From Leptolyngbya sp. SIO4C5 (GTDB lineage Bacteria > Cyanobacteriota > Cyanobacteriia > Phormidesmidales > Phormidesmidaceae): a DNA stretch of 14,940 nt. A program made the translations under genes and the position numbers. Positions within the stretch are counted from its first letter, which is position 1. Each line of letters begins with the position of its first letter. The stretch covers positions 1 through 14,940 of the forward strand of contig JAAHIC010000030.1 of the NCBI GenBank assembly GCA_010671965.1, given 5' to 3'. Below are positions 1 to 6,317 of this stretch, piece by piece. Under the pieces are notes generated by a model that was not told the DNA's origin, searched no databases, and was given only the letters and a program-made list of their open reading frames with translations.

Positions 1-51
1 GATGACTTCAGGCTGAAAGTGCTTCCACTTGAACAAGGCAGGATGAGACAT
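1..51 (-). CDS. IS6-family transposase, N-terminal fragment cut by the window edge
   Basis: Seventeen codons are visible, running leftward from an ATG at 51 and open at the left edge. The peptide MSHPALFKWKHFQPEVI matches the way IS6-family transposases commonly begin, a short lead followed by F-K-x-x-H-F-x-x-(D/E)-(I/V)-I just ahead of the helix-turn-helix. The enzyme would catalyse copy-in (replicative) transposition with a DDE catalytic core, none of which is visible here. Support comes from the terminal repeat 60 bp upstream at 111-127, the correct position for an IS6 end. Family assignment is fairly firm. Whether the full gene is intact cannot be judged. Confidence 0.7.
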   Translation of the reverse strand, partial: MSHPALFKWKHFQPEVI

Positions 52-110
52 GAAGGTGAGTTGGTGGTAGATGACATGAGGAAATCGCCGTCCCAATCTA
101 CCACTCCTGA

Positions 111-127
111 GTTTTTGCGACAGAACC
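111..127 (-). repeat. IS6-type terminal inverted repeat (copy A)
   Basis: Read on the minus strand from 127 to 111 this is GGTTCTGTCGCAAAAAC. It matches the sequence at 4633-4648 in 15 of 16 bases, and the two copies point away from each other. It is the outer tip of the IS6-family element at the left edge. Confidence 0.7.
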
Positions 128-152
128 GATCGCAGTGCCAGTAACGTTTTTT

Positions 153-172
153 GGGGCTCCACCCCTATTTTT
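153..172 (+). terminator. Weak hairpin with T-rich tail
   Basis: GGGG (153-156) and CCCC (162-165) can pair around a 5-base loop, followed by a T-rich tract (tattttt). The stem is only 4 bp, so it is a poor intrinsic terminator and may mean nothing. It lies just outside the IS6 end. Confidence 0.15.
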
Positions 173-209
173 AATAGTCTAGTCGATGTTTTGACAGCAA
201 ATCCGGAGT

Positions 210-344
210 TCAAACCTGAAGCATTTTCAGCAACTCTGTTGCCTGCTGGGACGATCGCACATGCACCACCTTCAGATGAGCGAATTCGGCCTGCTGGAAT
301 AGGGCCGGATAGCGGCGGCGATTACGGCGGTAGGTCTTGAGCAT
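210..344 (-). pseudogene. Short 44-codon reading frame, possible remnant of a larger gene
   Basis: In the gene-poor stretch 128-411 the minus strand holds one coherent short frame, ATG at 344 to TGA at 210. It encodes a basic peptide beginning MLKTYRRNRRRYPALFQQAE and ending LLKMLQV. An in-frame TAG sits directly before the ATG. The even, protein-like composition (basic helix, then the strand-like HLKVVHVRSS) suggests the C-terminal scrap of a larger protein, perhaps a mobile-element gene given the adjacent IS6 end. I do not recognise the family. Nothing else convincing is seen in 128-411. Confidence 0.3.
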
Positions 345-411
345 CTACAGTAGGATCGAATCCTGGAAAACAAGGCCAAGACAAAAAAGTAAGAAACTTG
401 ACGCTGGGAAT

Positions 412-1578
412 TCAAACGCCGAAAGATTGAATCAGTCGCCACGCGATTGCCTCTGCCGGGGCATCTGCATTTACAGCGACCGCCACGAATATTTGACGCT
501 CCAGGTCATAGGCCACGACTGCTTTCACGCTGGGGGTGCCGCCGCTGTGTCCTAGCCAGCGGATGGAGTCGGCATCTGCATCAATGTCGTAGAGCATGAT
601 GCCCTGACCGTAATAGGTGCCGTCGTCATACATGGGATACAGCTCGGCTAAGCCATCCCTGAGCAAATGTCGAGGATATACCTCGCCGGAAAGCAGGGCA
701 GCCAAAAACCTCACCATCTCCTCAGCGGGGGCAACGATATTTCCTGCGCCAAAGGGCACGCTGGGCTGAAAGTCGCTGTCAGGCCCACCGTCGCCGTGTC
801 CTATTGCCAGATGGGACGGGATTTGCTCAGGGCTCAAGGCTTCGGTCCCTGTGAGGTTCAGAGGCGTGAGCAGGCGATCGCGCACTACATCAGGGAATAG
901 TCTGCCGTCAACAGCTTCAGCAATCTGCGCCAAGATCACATAGCCTGTATTGGAGTAGCTCCAGTACTCGCCAGGGCAAAAGTCAGCACCGTGGCGAGCG
1001 GCAATGTCAATCAATTCTTCGGGGGGCGTATAGCCAGGGCGATCGCGCAACGACCGATCTTGCTGAAAGCTAAAGACGCCGCCCGTGTGCGTTAGGAGGT
1101 GTTCAACGGTGATGACTGGCGCTTGGGGATAATCGGGAAACCAGGTGTCAACGGTTTGATTAAGGGTGAGCTGTGCTTCGGCCACTTGCTGCAAGATGAC
1201 TGACGCGGTGAACAGCTTGCCGACACTGGCCCACCAAAATACTGAGGAATCGGTCAGGGGCGTCTCCGGTGCGATCGCAGCCAGCCCTACAGTTTCTGAC
1301 CATAGCCCCTCACCGGGAATCCCTACGGCAGCGGTCACTCCCGGTGCGCCTGATGCTGCCAACGCCTCATGGAGGGTGCGGCTCAAGCGCTCGGTCAAGG
1401 CCGCATCGAGATTGCCAGATAGATCAAACTCGGTCGGTAACGATTCAATGCTGATGCCCGAATGACGGTGACCGCCGCGATACTCAGCAGTGGGCGAACA
1501 AACTCGCGGTTGCGGGCGAGCGATCGCATTCCCCATCACGGTCAGCCACAGCGGAGATAGTAAGATCAATTTCCACAT
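412..1578 (-). CDS. Exported serine hydrolase, beta-lactamase / DD-peptidase superfamily
   Basis: A 388-residue protein of the class C beta-lactamase-like family (penicillin-binding-protein fold, serine acyl-enzyme chemistry). All three active-site signatures are present: SxxK at S118-V-G-K121 (nucleophile and base), Y208-S-N210, and H344-S-G346 in place of KTG. An N-terminal hydrophobic stretch ending AIA (residues 3-20) looks like a Sec signal peptide, with no lipobox, so the enzyme should act in the periplasm or outside. The flexible region 21-55 leads to the catalytic domain. HSG rather than KTG is usual in the esterase/D-aminopeptidase branch, so a role on D-amino-acid peptides or esters is as likely as beta-lactam hydrolysis, and substrate cannot be read from sequence. 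It starts 12 bp after the GST gene stop and is probably co-transcribed as the last gene of that operon. Confidence 0.9.
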   Translation of the reverse strand: MWKLILLSPLWLTVMGNAIARPQPRVCSPTAEYRGGHRHSGISIESLPTEFDLSGNLDAALTERLSRTLHEALAASGAPGVTAAVGIPGEGLWSETVGLAAIAPETPLTDSSVFWWASVGKLFTASVILQQVAEAQLTLNQTVDTWFPDYPQAPVITVEHLLTHTGGVFSFQQDRSLRDRPGYTPPEELIDIAARHGADFCPGEYWSYSNTGYVILAQIAEAVDGRLFPDVVRDRLLTPLNLTGTEALSPEQIPSHLAIGHGDGGPDSDFQPSVPFGAGNIVAPAEEMVRFLAALLSGEVYPRHLLRDGLAELYPMYDDGTYYGQGIMLYDIDADADSIRWLGHSGGTPSVKAVVAYDLERQIFVAVAVNADAPAEAIAWRLIQSFGV

Positions 1579-1590
1579 ATTCGCTACTGA

Positions 1591-2184
1591 CTATTCGTTT
1601 TGCAAAGCGCGGGCGAACGCGGGACGGGTTTGTAGGCGACGAAAATAGGCGGCGATGTGAATATGCTTGTCAGCCAGAAGCCCCATGAGGTTGATGGACA
1701 GGAGGCTCACCGCCAGCATGATGTCGGCCCCGGTGAATTCATCGCCAACGAGGTAGGCATGATCTGTGAGGGCGCGATCGCAGTAGCCAACCGCCGTGTC
1801 AAGTTCGTCGCTGAGACTAGCGGCCACGGTCGGGGACTGATCCTTAAACCTACGAATAGCGTTGATATAGGGATTCAAGGTACCTTCCGGAAAGTGCATC
1901 CACTGGAGGTACGGGCCTCGCAGCGGTGAATCGATAGCGGGGGCGAGGCGACCCTGGCCGTACCGCTCGATGAGATATTGGGCGATCGCTCCTGACTCAC
2001 ACAGCACGATGTCGCCATCCACCAACGTCGGAAACCGTCCGGTGGGCGTATGTTGGGTGAAGATTTTGCCATCAACGGGTGGCACAAATTCAACAGTCTT
2101 GAGCGTGTGATTAAGGCCGAGTTCTTCCAGCAGCCAGCGTATCCGTAGAGAGCGGGTTAGGGGGTTATGATACAGCGTTATCAT
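1591..2184 (-). CDS. Glutathione S-transferase family protein
   Basis: A 197-residue protein with the usual two-domain GST layout and length. The N-terminal thioredoxin-like half (1-78) opens with LYHNPLTRSLRIRWLLEELG. S12 in the first loop is the likely thiolate-stabilising residue. T-G-R-F-P52 carries the conserved cis-proline and C62-E-S64 the glutathione gamma-glutamyl contact (E63, S64). The C-terminal helical half (about 85-197) contains the D-x-x-L-A-x-x-L-like segment FTGADIMLAVSLL. It would conjugate glutathione to electrophiles or reduce peroxides in the cytosol. AAGGA lies about 9 bases before the ATG and supports the start. It begins 10 bp after the stop of the upstream membrane-protein gene and is followed 12 bp later by the exported hydrolase, so the three look like one transcript. 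The physiological substrate is unknown. Confidence 0.9.
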   Translation of the reverse strand: MITLYHNPLTRSLRIRWLLEELGLNHTLKTVEFVPPVDGKIFTQHTPTGRFPTLVDGDIVLCESGAIAQYLIERYGQGRLAPAIDSPLRGPYLQWMHFPEGTLNPYINAIRRFKDQSPTVAASLSDELDTAVGYCDRALTDHAYLVGDEFTGADIMLAVSLLSINLMGLLADKHIHIAAYFRRLQTRPAFARALQNE

Positions 2185-2194
2185 GGGGCATTCC

Positions 2195-2623
2195 TTAAGC
2201 TTGATTAACTCCAGAGTCGAGCGTTTCTAGGCGCTTTAGCGCTGCCGCAATTGACTGACAAAAAATATAAAGCGTGGTCATAAACCAGACGAGGAATATG
2301 TAGAAAAACCAGAGTATAGAATAGGTATTGATGGCGATCGCGCGATTCTGCTGCTGCAGATAATCGATGATTTGCTCTACTGTCTGTATGTCTTCAGAAA
2401 TGTCTGAATAGCCCAAATCACTGAGATTTGACATCAATATTTGAATTGCGATCGCCGCGATTCCTAAGCAGATAGCTAAACCAATCAGGCTGATTCTGAA
2501 CCGTTTTAGGCTCTGCCCGATTGAGAATGTCTGTCGCTCACTGTTGAAACGATAGGCTGAAAAAGTTCCCATCAGGATGATCAGGACAATTAGCGGCATC
2601 AAAAAGGGAAATAAAGTATTCAT
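2195..2623 (-). CDS. Small membrane protein of unknown function (three predicted transmembrane helices)
   Basis: A 142-residue protein I do not recognise. Hydrophobic segments at about 4-22, 43-64 and 101-123 suggest three membrane spans, with a polar, acidic loop (about 65-95, many Asp/Glu/Gln) between the second and third. I chose the ATG at 2623. A TTG at 2638 would add five residues (TTG, V, Y, Q, T), and neither start has a clear Shine-Dalgarno sequence. The stop is 10 bp before the GST start, pointing to co-transcription with GST and the exported hydrolase. The C-terminal helix carries the string TTLYI, which also occurs in the last span of the upstream membrane protein, so the two may be distant paralogues. 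Confidence 0.65.
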   Translation of the reverse strand: MNTLFPFLMPLIVLIILMGTFSAYRFNSERQTFSIGQSLKRFRISLIGLAICLGIAAIAIQILMSNLSDLGYSDISEDIQTVEQIIDYLQQQNRAIAINTYSILWFFYIFLVWFMTTLYIFCQSIAAALKRLETLDSGVNQA

Positions 2624-2733
2624 GGTTTGATAAACCAATCAAAAAAGATTGGCGACTGAAATCGGAGCAGTCATAAAGGTAAGTGAAAAGACCGCTTGAG
2701 TCGTAAATCCATCATCAGAATTTTCCGACTAAT

Positions 2734-3234
2734 TTAAGTTTCAGCAGTCGGCAGATCTCTAGCGCTATCCGCACCAGCCGCGATTGACATTAACGACTTG
2801 AGACGGAGATAGATGTAAAGCGTGGTGCCGATGTCGACTAGCTGTGTCGCCAGAAATTGAAACATATTCAATTGTGATGAAAAAATCAGCCTTGCCAGAA
2901 AATTAACGAGAATGATCAGCACCACATAGACCAGATAAGCCCGAATTGATAGGGACGCTATCAGGCAAATAAAGCGCTCAATGAAATTCTGGTTGTCGCC
3001 TCGACGATTGGCGCGATAGCTGGCGATTACTCCCCAGACTAAAATGCCCCATGACACCAATAGAATCAATCCAAACCCGCTGGGAATTGCTCGGACAGCG
3101 CTTAGGATGCTGTCGTCGCTCCAAAGGGCACCGATCGCAATCAAGACCCAGAGGAAATTGAGCTTAGCTCGCTCGGTTGGGGTGCCATCTCGTAGGGCGA
3201 TCGCCACCCGCCGAGGTTTCTGAAAAATGGTCAA
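2734..3234 (-). CDS. Small membrane protein of unknown function (about four transmembrane helices)
   Basis: A 166-residue hypothetical membrane protein. Hydrophobic stretches lie at about 25-39, 52-72, 87-117 (long, possibly one or two spans) and 125-143, with a basic N terminus (QKPRR) and a short hydrophilic tail. The start is a TTG at 3234, supported by AGGAG seven bases upstream. An ATG at 3241 is in another frame and soon stops. The gene is the first downstream of the MerR-type regulator and lies 110 bp upstream of the second membrane protein. That gap is longer than within the GST trio, so co-transcription is likely but less certain. No function is assigned. It shares the TTLYI string with its neighbour. 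Confidence 0.65.
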   Translation of the reverse strand: MTIFQKPRRVAIALRDGTPTERAKLNFLWVLIAIGALWSDDSILSAVRAIPSGFGLILLVSWGILVWGVIASYRANRRGDNQNFIERFICLIASLSIRAYLVYVVLIILVNFLARLIFSSQLNMFQFLATQLVDIGTTLYIYLRLKSLMSIAAGADSARDLPTAET

Positions 3235-3330
3235 AACTCATCTCCTGTTTGTTTGCCAGCAAAGGCGTTTCAGCCGTCCCACCTTGCACAGTAAAACGAC
3301 GTGATCCGGGTGCAATACCTACTACCGGCT

Positions 3331-3365
3331 ACCCAACTGGACCTAAAAAGATGACCCAGTTGGGT
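3331..3365. promoter_or_regulatory. Perfect 10-bp inverted repeat between regulator gene and membrane-protein operon
   Basis: ACCCAACTGG at 3331-3340 and CCAGTTGGGT at 3356-3365 are exact reverse complements around a 15-base spacer. The dyad sits 36 bp past the regulator gene stop and about 100 bp upstream of the TTG start of the membrane-protein gene, on the same strand. No T-tract follows on either strand, so it does not look like an intrinsic terminator. It could be an operator, perhaps for the neighbouring MerR-type regulator, or an attenuating hairpin in the operon leader. Confidence 0.45.
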
Positions 3366-3401
3366 GAATCGGATTGTCTGGAATTGATCGCCCGCGAAGG
3401 G

Positions 3402-4598
3402 TCAGGCCGGGGCGATCGCTGCCTCAAGCTGCTGCGCTAATTGATCGAGATCGACTCCCAGTTCCTCTTGGAGAATGTGGGTGGCGATGCCGCCGCCAGT
3501 TTCGTGAGCTTCATCGAGAATGCCGAGGAGCAGGTACTCCGGCTCGATTTGGGATTTGCCACTTGCCCTGGCCCGCTCTAGCGCCAGATCGATCACTCGT
3601 CTGGCTCGCATCGCCAGCGGCAGTTGCGGCGGTCGCCAACCCTCGGGTGGTTCAGGCCGTACTCCTAACCACTTCGCCACCAACGGCTGCACGACTTCAA
3701 AGGTCACGCCCCGGTTTTGCAGCAATCGACCGGCTAGATTGGTCTCATCGGCCAGTAGTCCCAACAGCAACCCCTCTGTGCCTAAAAAGTCAAAGTTGAT
3801 GACCTTAATTTCAGCCTCGCCGAGTTGCACAACATGCTGGGTGGCGGGGCTGAAGATTTTATCGGTGGGAATCAGGGACTCGGTGACTTCTCCCAATGTC
3901 AGCAGTGACACCGCCTTCAGCATAGTTTCAAAGGTGGTTGCATCCATGCCGCCCCAGCTTTCCGCCGAGGGGCCTTCCTCCTGATACATGCGGGTGAGCG
4001 CGGTGTAAATGTTGCTGTCGCCGCGAACGAAGGTTTTCATGCTGCCGAGCCAGCGGCGGGCGAGGTGGTGCATGGTCGGACTGTGGAGGTCGGTGCTGTT
4101 AGTGATTGCGGTCTGAATCTCGGCCAGCAGTGCTTGCCATTCGCCCTCATGTTCTTGAAAGCGGCGATCAAGAACGGCTTGCTGTTCGGGCGTGAAATAT
4201 TGAGTCGTCATGGTGATGGTCTCCATCGTTTTAATCAGGTTTTCAACTGCAACTGATTGAGTGGTTTCTAACTCTTTGGCAATGCCGTTTAAGCGAGTGA
4301 GCAAGGTCTGAGATAGCGTAATTTGGTCGCGCAGGCGCGATCGGTGCAAGTCGATCACTTGAGGCAAAGAAAATTCAGGATTCTCCACACAGTCTTGAAT
4401 TTCACTTAGGGACAAGCCCAATTGCCGCAACGAGAGAATCTGCTGAAGGCGAATGATATCCGGATCGCTATACAGCCGATGGTCAGCCTCAGTGCGATGA
4501 GATGGTACCAGCAGCCCGATTTCGTCGTAATAGTGCAACGTCCGCACCGAGAGCCCCGTTTGTTTCGCCAGTTCGCCGATTTTCAGCAAATTAGACAT
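3402..4598 (-). CDS. MerR-family regulator fused to a TipAS-like domain and tandem Clp N-terminal repeats
   Basis: A 398-residue protein counted from the ATG at 4598. A GTG at 4607 would add three residues, and GGAG lies nearer that start, so the start is uncertain. Residues 4-72 are a typical MerR head: KIGELAKQTGLSVRTLHYYDEIGLL with R-x-x-x-D-H-R-L-Y-S, then wing and recognition helices. Residues 75-112 are the dimerising coiled coil. Residues 134-208 resemble the TipAS ligand domain (YFTPEQ, then E-G-E-W, LARRW, GDSNIY, RMYQEEG). Residues 250-392 look like two Clp N (R) repeats: FLGTEGLLLGLL with the LLQNRGV segment, and IEPEYLLLGIL with LQEELGVDL, as at the N terminus of ClpC/ClpA. No AAA+ module follows. 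The only cysteine is C70, so the TipAS-like part lacks the cysteine used by TipA for covalent thiopeptide capture. It probably senses a small molecule and controls itself and the genes downstream, by inference. Confidence 0.85.
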   Translation of the reverse strand: MSNLLKIGELAKQTGLSVRTLHYYDEIGLLVPSHRTEADHRLYSDPDIIRLQQILSLRQLGLSLSEIQDCVENPEFSLPQVIDLHRSRLRDQITLSQTLLTRLNGIAKELETTQSVAVENLIKTMETITMTTQYFTPEQQAVLDRRFQEHEGEWQALLAEIQTAITNSTDLHSPTMHHLARRWLGSMKTFVRGDSNIYTALTRMYQEEGPSAESWGGMDATTFETMLKAVSLLTLGEVTESLIPTDKIFSPATQHVVQLGEAEIKVINFDFLGTEGLLLGLLADETNLAGRLLQNRGVTFEVVQPLVAKWLGVRPEPPEGWRPPQLPLAMRARRVIDLALERARASGKSQIEPEYLLLGILDEAHETGGGIATHILQEELGVDLDQLAQQLEAAIAPA

Positions 4599-4632
4599 TG
4601 ATCGCACTCGCTCCGACTTGCCCGTGAATTGC

Positions 4633-4648
4633 GGCTCTGTCGCAAAAA
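4633..4648 (+). repeat. IS6-type terminal inverted repeat (copy B), without a transposase beside it
   Basis: GGCTCTGTCGCAAAAA reads rightward and matches copy A (127 down to 112 on the minus strand) at 15 of 16 positions. It lies 35 bp upstream of the regulator ATG. The sequence to its right shows no IS6 transposase on either strand, and the flanking 8 bases (4625-4632, tgaattgc) differ from those beside copy A. It may be a leftover tip of a second IS6 element or a bracket of an IS6-mobilised segment. Confidence 0.45.
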
Positions 4649-4650
4649 GA

Positions 4651-4682
4651 AGATAAGGGTATGAAAATCCTCTTTCTTATCT
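4651..4682. promoter_or_regulatory. Dyad AGATAAG / CTTATCT upstream of the MerR-type regulator gene
   Basis: AGATAAG (4651-4657) and CTTATCT (4676-4682) are perfect inverted 7-mers separated by 18 bases, 53 bp upstream of the regulator ATG. Just upstream on the minus strand is the AT-rich tract TATAAATATAG (about 4690-4680), which contains a plausible -10 element (TATAAA). MerR proteins usually bind dyads inside their own promoter, so autoregulation here is plausible. Arm length and promoter position are by eye only. Confidence 0.4.
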
Positions 4683-4785
4683 ATATTTATACAGCGATAC
4701 CGAAGATTTGGTGGATGAAAGAGATCTGTCGTGTCACATCATCTCTATCGACATTTTGGATCTGTCCTTGAGATATTATCAAATA

Positions 4786-4794
4786 TGGTGTACG
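4786..4794 (+). repeat. Left terminal inverted repeat core of the IS256-family element
   Basis: TGGTGTACG reads inward and pairs with 6131-6139. It lies 8 bp outside the transposase stop codon (4803-4805), the usual tight spacing for this family. Confidence 0.55.
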
Positions 4795-4802
4795 GCATTG
4801 GT

Positions 4803-6069
4803 TTAGGCGGCCTTCTGTAGATTGCTGACTTCAGCCTCTTCGAGCCTGATGCCGTCTCTAAAAACAACGTCTTCAATCACATCGCCCAACTGCTGAAATC
4901 CTTGAATCCTCAACCAGTGCTTCTGGGCGCTTTCGACTAACTTGAAAACCAAAGCTAGAATCGTGGCTTTTGAGACACACCCTCGCCTCTTGTCAGTTCG
5001 CAGGCGCACTGTGACAAAGGTGAACTCGATCGGGTTGCTTGAGCGGATGTGCTTCCAGTGGACTGCAGGAAAGTCATAAAAAGCCAGCAGAGCCGCTTTA
5101 TCTTTGGCTAGGCACTGAGCCGCTTCTGGATACTTCGCTTCATAGGTTTTGACAAAGCGGTTGAACGCTTGATTGGCCTGCTCTTTGGTATCGGCCCGGT
5201 AAATCTGCCACAGGGCAGACTTGGCCTGTGAGTGTTGCTTCTTGGGCAGTTTGTTGAGGACGTTGGCAGTTTTGTGCACCCAGCAGCGCTGAATTCTGGT
5301 TTCTGGAAATACTTGCCCCAGAGCTTTCCAAAAGCCCAGTGCGCCATCGCCAATAGCTAGCTTGGGGGCGTGCGTTAGCCTCTGGTCTTTGAGCTTCAAG
5401 AGCAGTTCCTTCCAGTTCACTTCAGACTCTCGATATCCCGCTGCCATCGCCAGCAATTCCTTGTGACCTTCATCGCTGACACCGATGAGTACCAGAATGC
5501 ACTGCCGCTCTGCGTTGCGGATGTTGAAGTAGATGCCATCGGCCCACACATACGCGTAGCGCGCGCTCACCAGCGATCGCTGCTGCCATTGCTGGTACTC
5601 CTGCTGCCACTTGGCTTTGAGACGCCCTATCGTCGCCGCTGAGAGTCCCTTAGCCTGCTCTCCTAGCAGTGAACCCAACGCCTCACTAAACTCGCCTATT
5701 GACACCCCTTGAGGTACAGCCAAGGCAGCACTTCTTCGACACCCTGAGCCCGCTTCAGATAGGGCGGCAGCAGGGCCGAGTTGAACTTGATGCCGCTGCC
5801 GGTGCGGTCTCGCACCTTCGGCACCTGGACCTCGACTTCACCGATTCCGGTGGTAATCGTGCGCTCTAGCAGATAGCCATTGCGCACGATGCCTTTGCGG
5901 CCTTGCTCATCGCGCAGATGCTGATAGCTTGATAAAAATTCCTCAAGTTCTGCCTCAACGGCTTTGGCGATGATCTCTCTAGCACCAGAGCACACTAGTT
6001 CGCTCAGCGCATCATGAATGTCTCCTGTATTGCTGGCGTTTTGAGCTCAATGAGATTATCTTGACTCAT
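4803..6069 (-). pseudogene. IS256/Mutator-family transposase, disrupted by two -1 frameshifts
   Basis: Joined across frames this is a near full-length transposase of about 422 codons. It begins with ATG at 6069 (MSQDNLIELKTPAIQE), shifts frame near 6022-6028 and continues DIHDALSELVCSGAREII to LPWLYLKG. It shifts again at the GGGG run 5705-5708, then continues GVSIGEFSEAL to the stop at 4803. The DDE triad is visible in the last part: D in WADGIY, D in AIGDGALGFW, E in SNPIEFTF, with the family C-x-x-H (CWVH) between the second D and the E. Without shifts the reading stops at 6004 and 5696. Each break would be repaired by one extra base, which suggests two indels rather than regulated frameshifting. 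The family consensus SNPIES has F in place of S here. Probably dead. A sequencing error at the G run cannot be excluded. Confidence 0.85.
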
Positions 6070-6130
6070 GGTGTATTCCTTATCTGGTCGTTTCACTTGC
6101 CAGAAGGATACGCCTTTTTTTTACCCTCCT

Positions 6131-6139
6131 CGTACACCA
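6131..6139 (-). repeat. Right terminal inverted repeat core of the IS256-family element
   Basis: CGTACACCA on the plus strand is the exact complement of the left tip at 4786-4794. It lies about 60 bp upstream of the transposase ATG. The poly-T tract at 6115-6122 lies inside the element. Confidence 0.55.
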
Positions 6140-6300
6140 CTTTTGGTTATAACTCTCCTGAACTGCTACAGTTTGATACCCTCGTTTGCAATCAGATTAG
6201 TCGCACATCGCCATGAAATTACTGTAAAAATAGCTGATGAAGGTCTGTAAGAGGAGCGTCTTTCTAGCTTTTCTTTGGGCAGAATTTAGAGATAGAGAAT

Positions 6301-6314
6301 CTAAGATTCCTTAG
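6301..6314. promoter_or_regulatory. Palindrome CTAAG-attc-CTTAG directly before the helicase start
   Basis: Perfect 5-bp arms around a 4-base loop end 3 bases before the helicase ATG, where a ribosome binding site would be expected. No Shine-Dalgarno sequence is present. It could act as an operator or as an mRNA hairpin limiting translation, or be chance. The rest of 6140-6317 is AT-rich, with a GAGGAG at 6250-6255 that is too far from the start to serve as a binding site, and no gene. Confidence 0.25.
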
Positions 6315-6317
6315 TTT

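Larger units (their letters stand above)
1..127 (-). mobile_element. IS6-family insertion sequence, right-hand end (element continues left of window)
   Basis: The element reads leftward from its outer tip at 127. The tip, read inward on the minus strand, is GGTTCTGTCGCAAAAAC. This resembles the GGNNCTGTTGCAAA-type terminal repeat of IS6/IS26 relatives. The transposase ATG follows about 60 bp inward. IS6 elements normally make 8-bp target duplications. The 8 bp outside this tip are gatcgcag (128-135), but the other end of the element is not in the window, so duplication cannot be tested. Confidence 0.65.
4786..6139 (-). mobile_element. IS256/Mutator-family insertion sequence with an inactivated transposase
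   Basis: The element is about 1.35 kb, bounded by inverted tips TGGTGTACG at 4786-4794 and its reverse complement CGTACACCA at 6131-6139. Homology between the tips beyond this 9-mer is weak. The transposase frame occupies most of the interior, as expected for this family. I see no matching 8-9 bp direct repeats outside the tips (left atcaaata, right cttttggt), so target duplication has decayed or the exact borders differ by a few bases. The right tip lies 178 bp before the helicase start, so the insertion sits at the front of the defence operon. Confidence 0.75.

Noticed and set aside
3331..3365. Intrinsic terminator for the regulator gene
   Set aside because: The stem is good but no T-run follows on the minus strand. 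It is kept as a possible operator or attenuator instead.
5705..5708. Programmed -1 frameshifting in the transposase
   Set aside because: There is no classical X-XXY-YYZ heptamer, IS256-family transposases are normally a single frame, and a second unrelated shift exists upstream. Simple inactivation is more likely.
4777..6148. Target-site duplication flanking the IS256-family element
   Set aside because: The 8-9 bases outside the two tips do not match in any alignment I tried.
6068..6250. A 60-residue plus-strand frame at the IS256-family right end
   Set aside because: It runs across the element border and opposite the transposase start, its peptide is low-complexity with no recognisable pattern, and no ribosome binding site precedes it.
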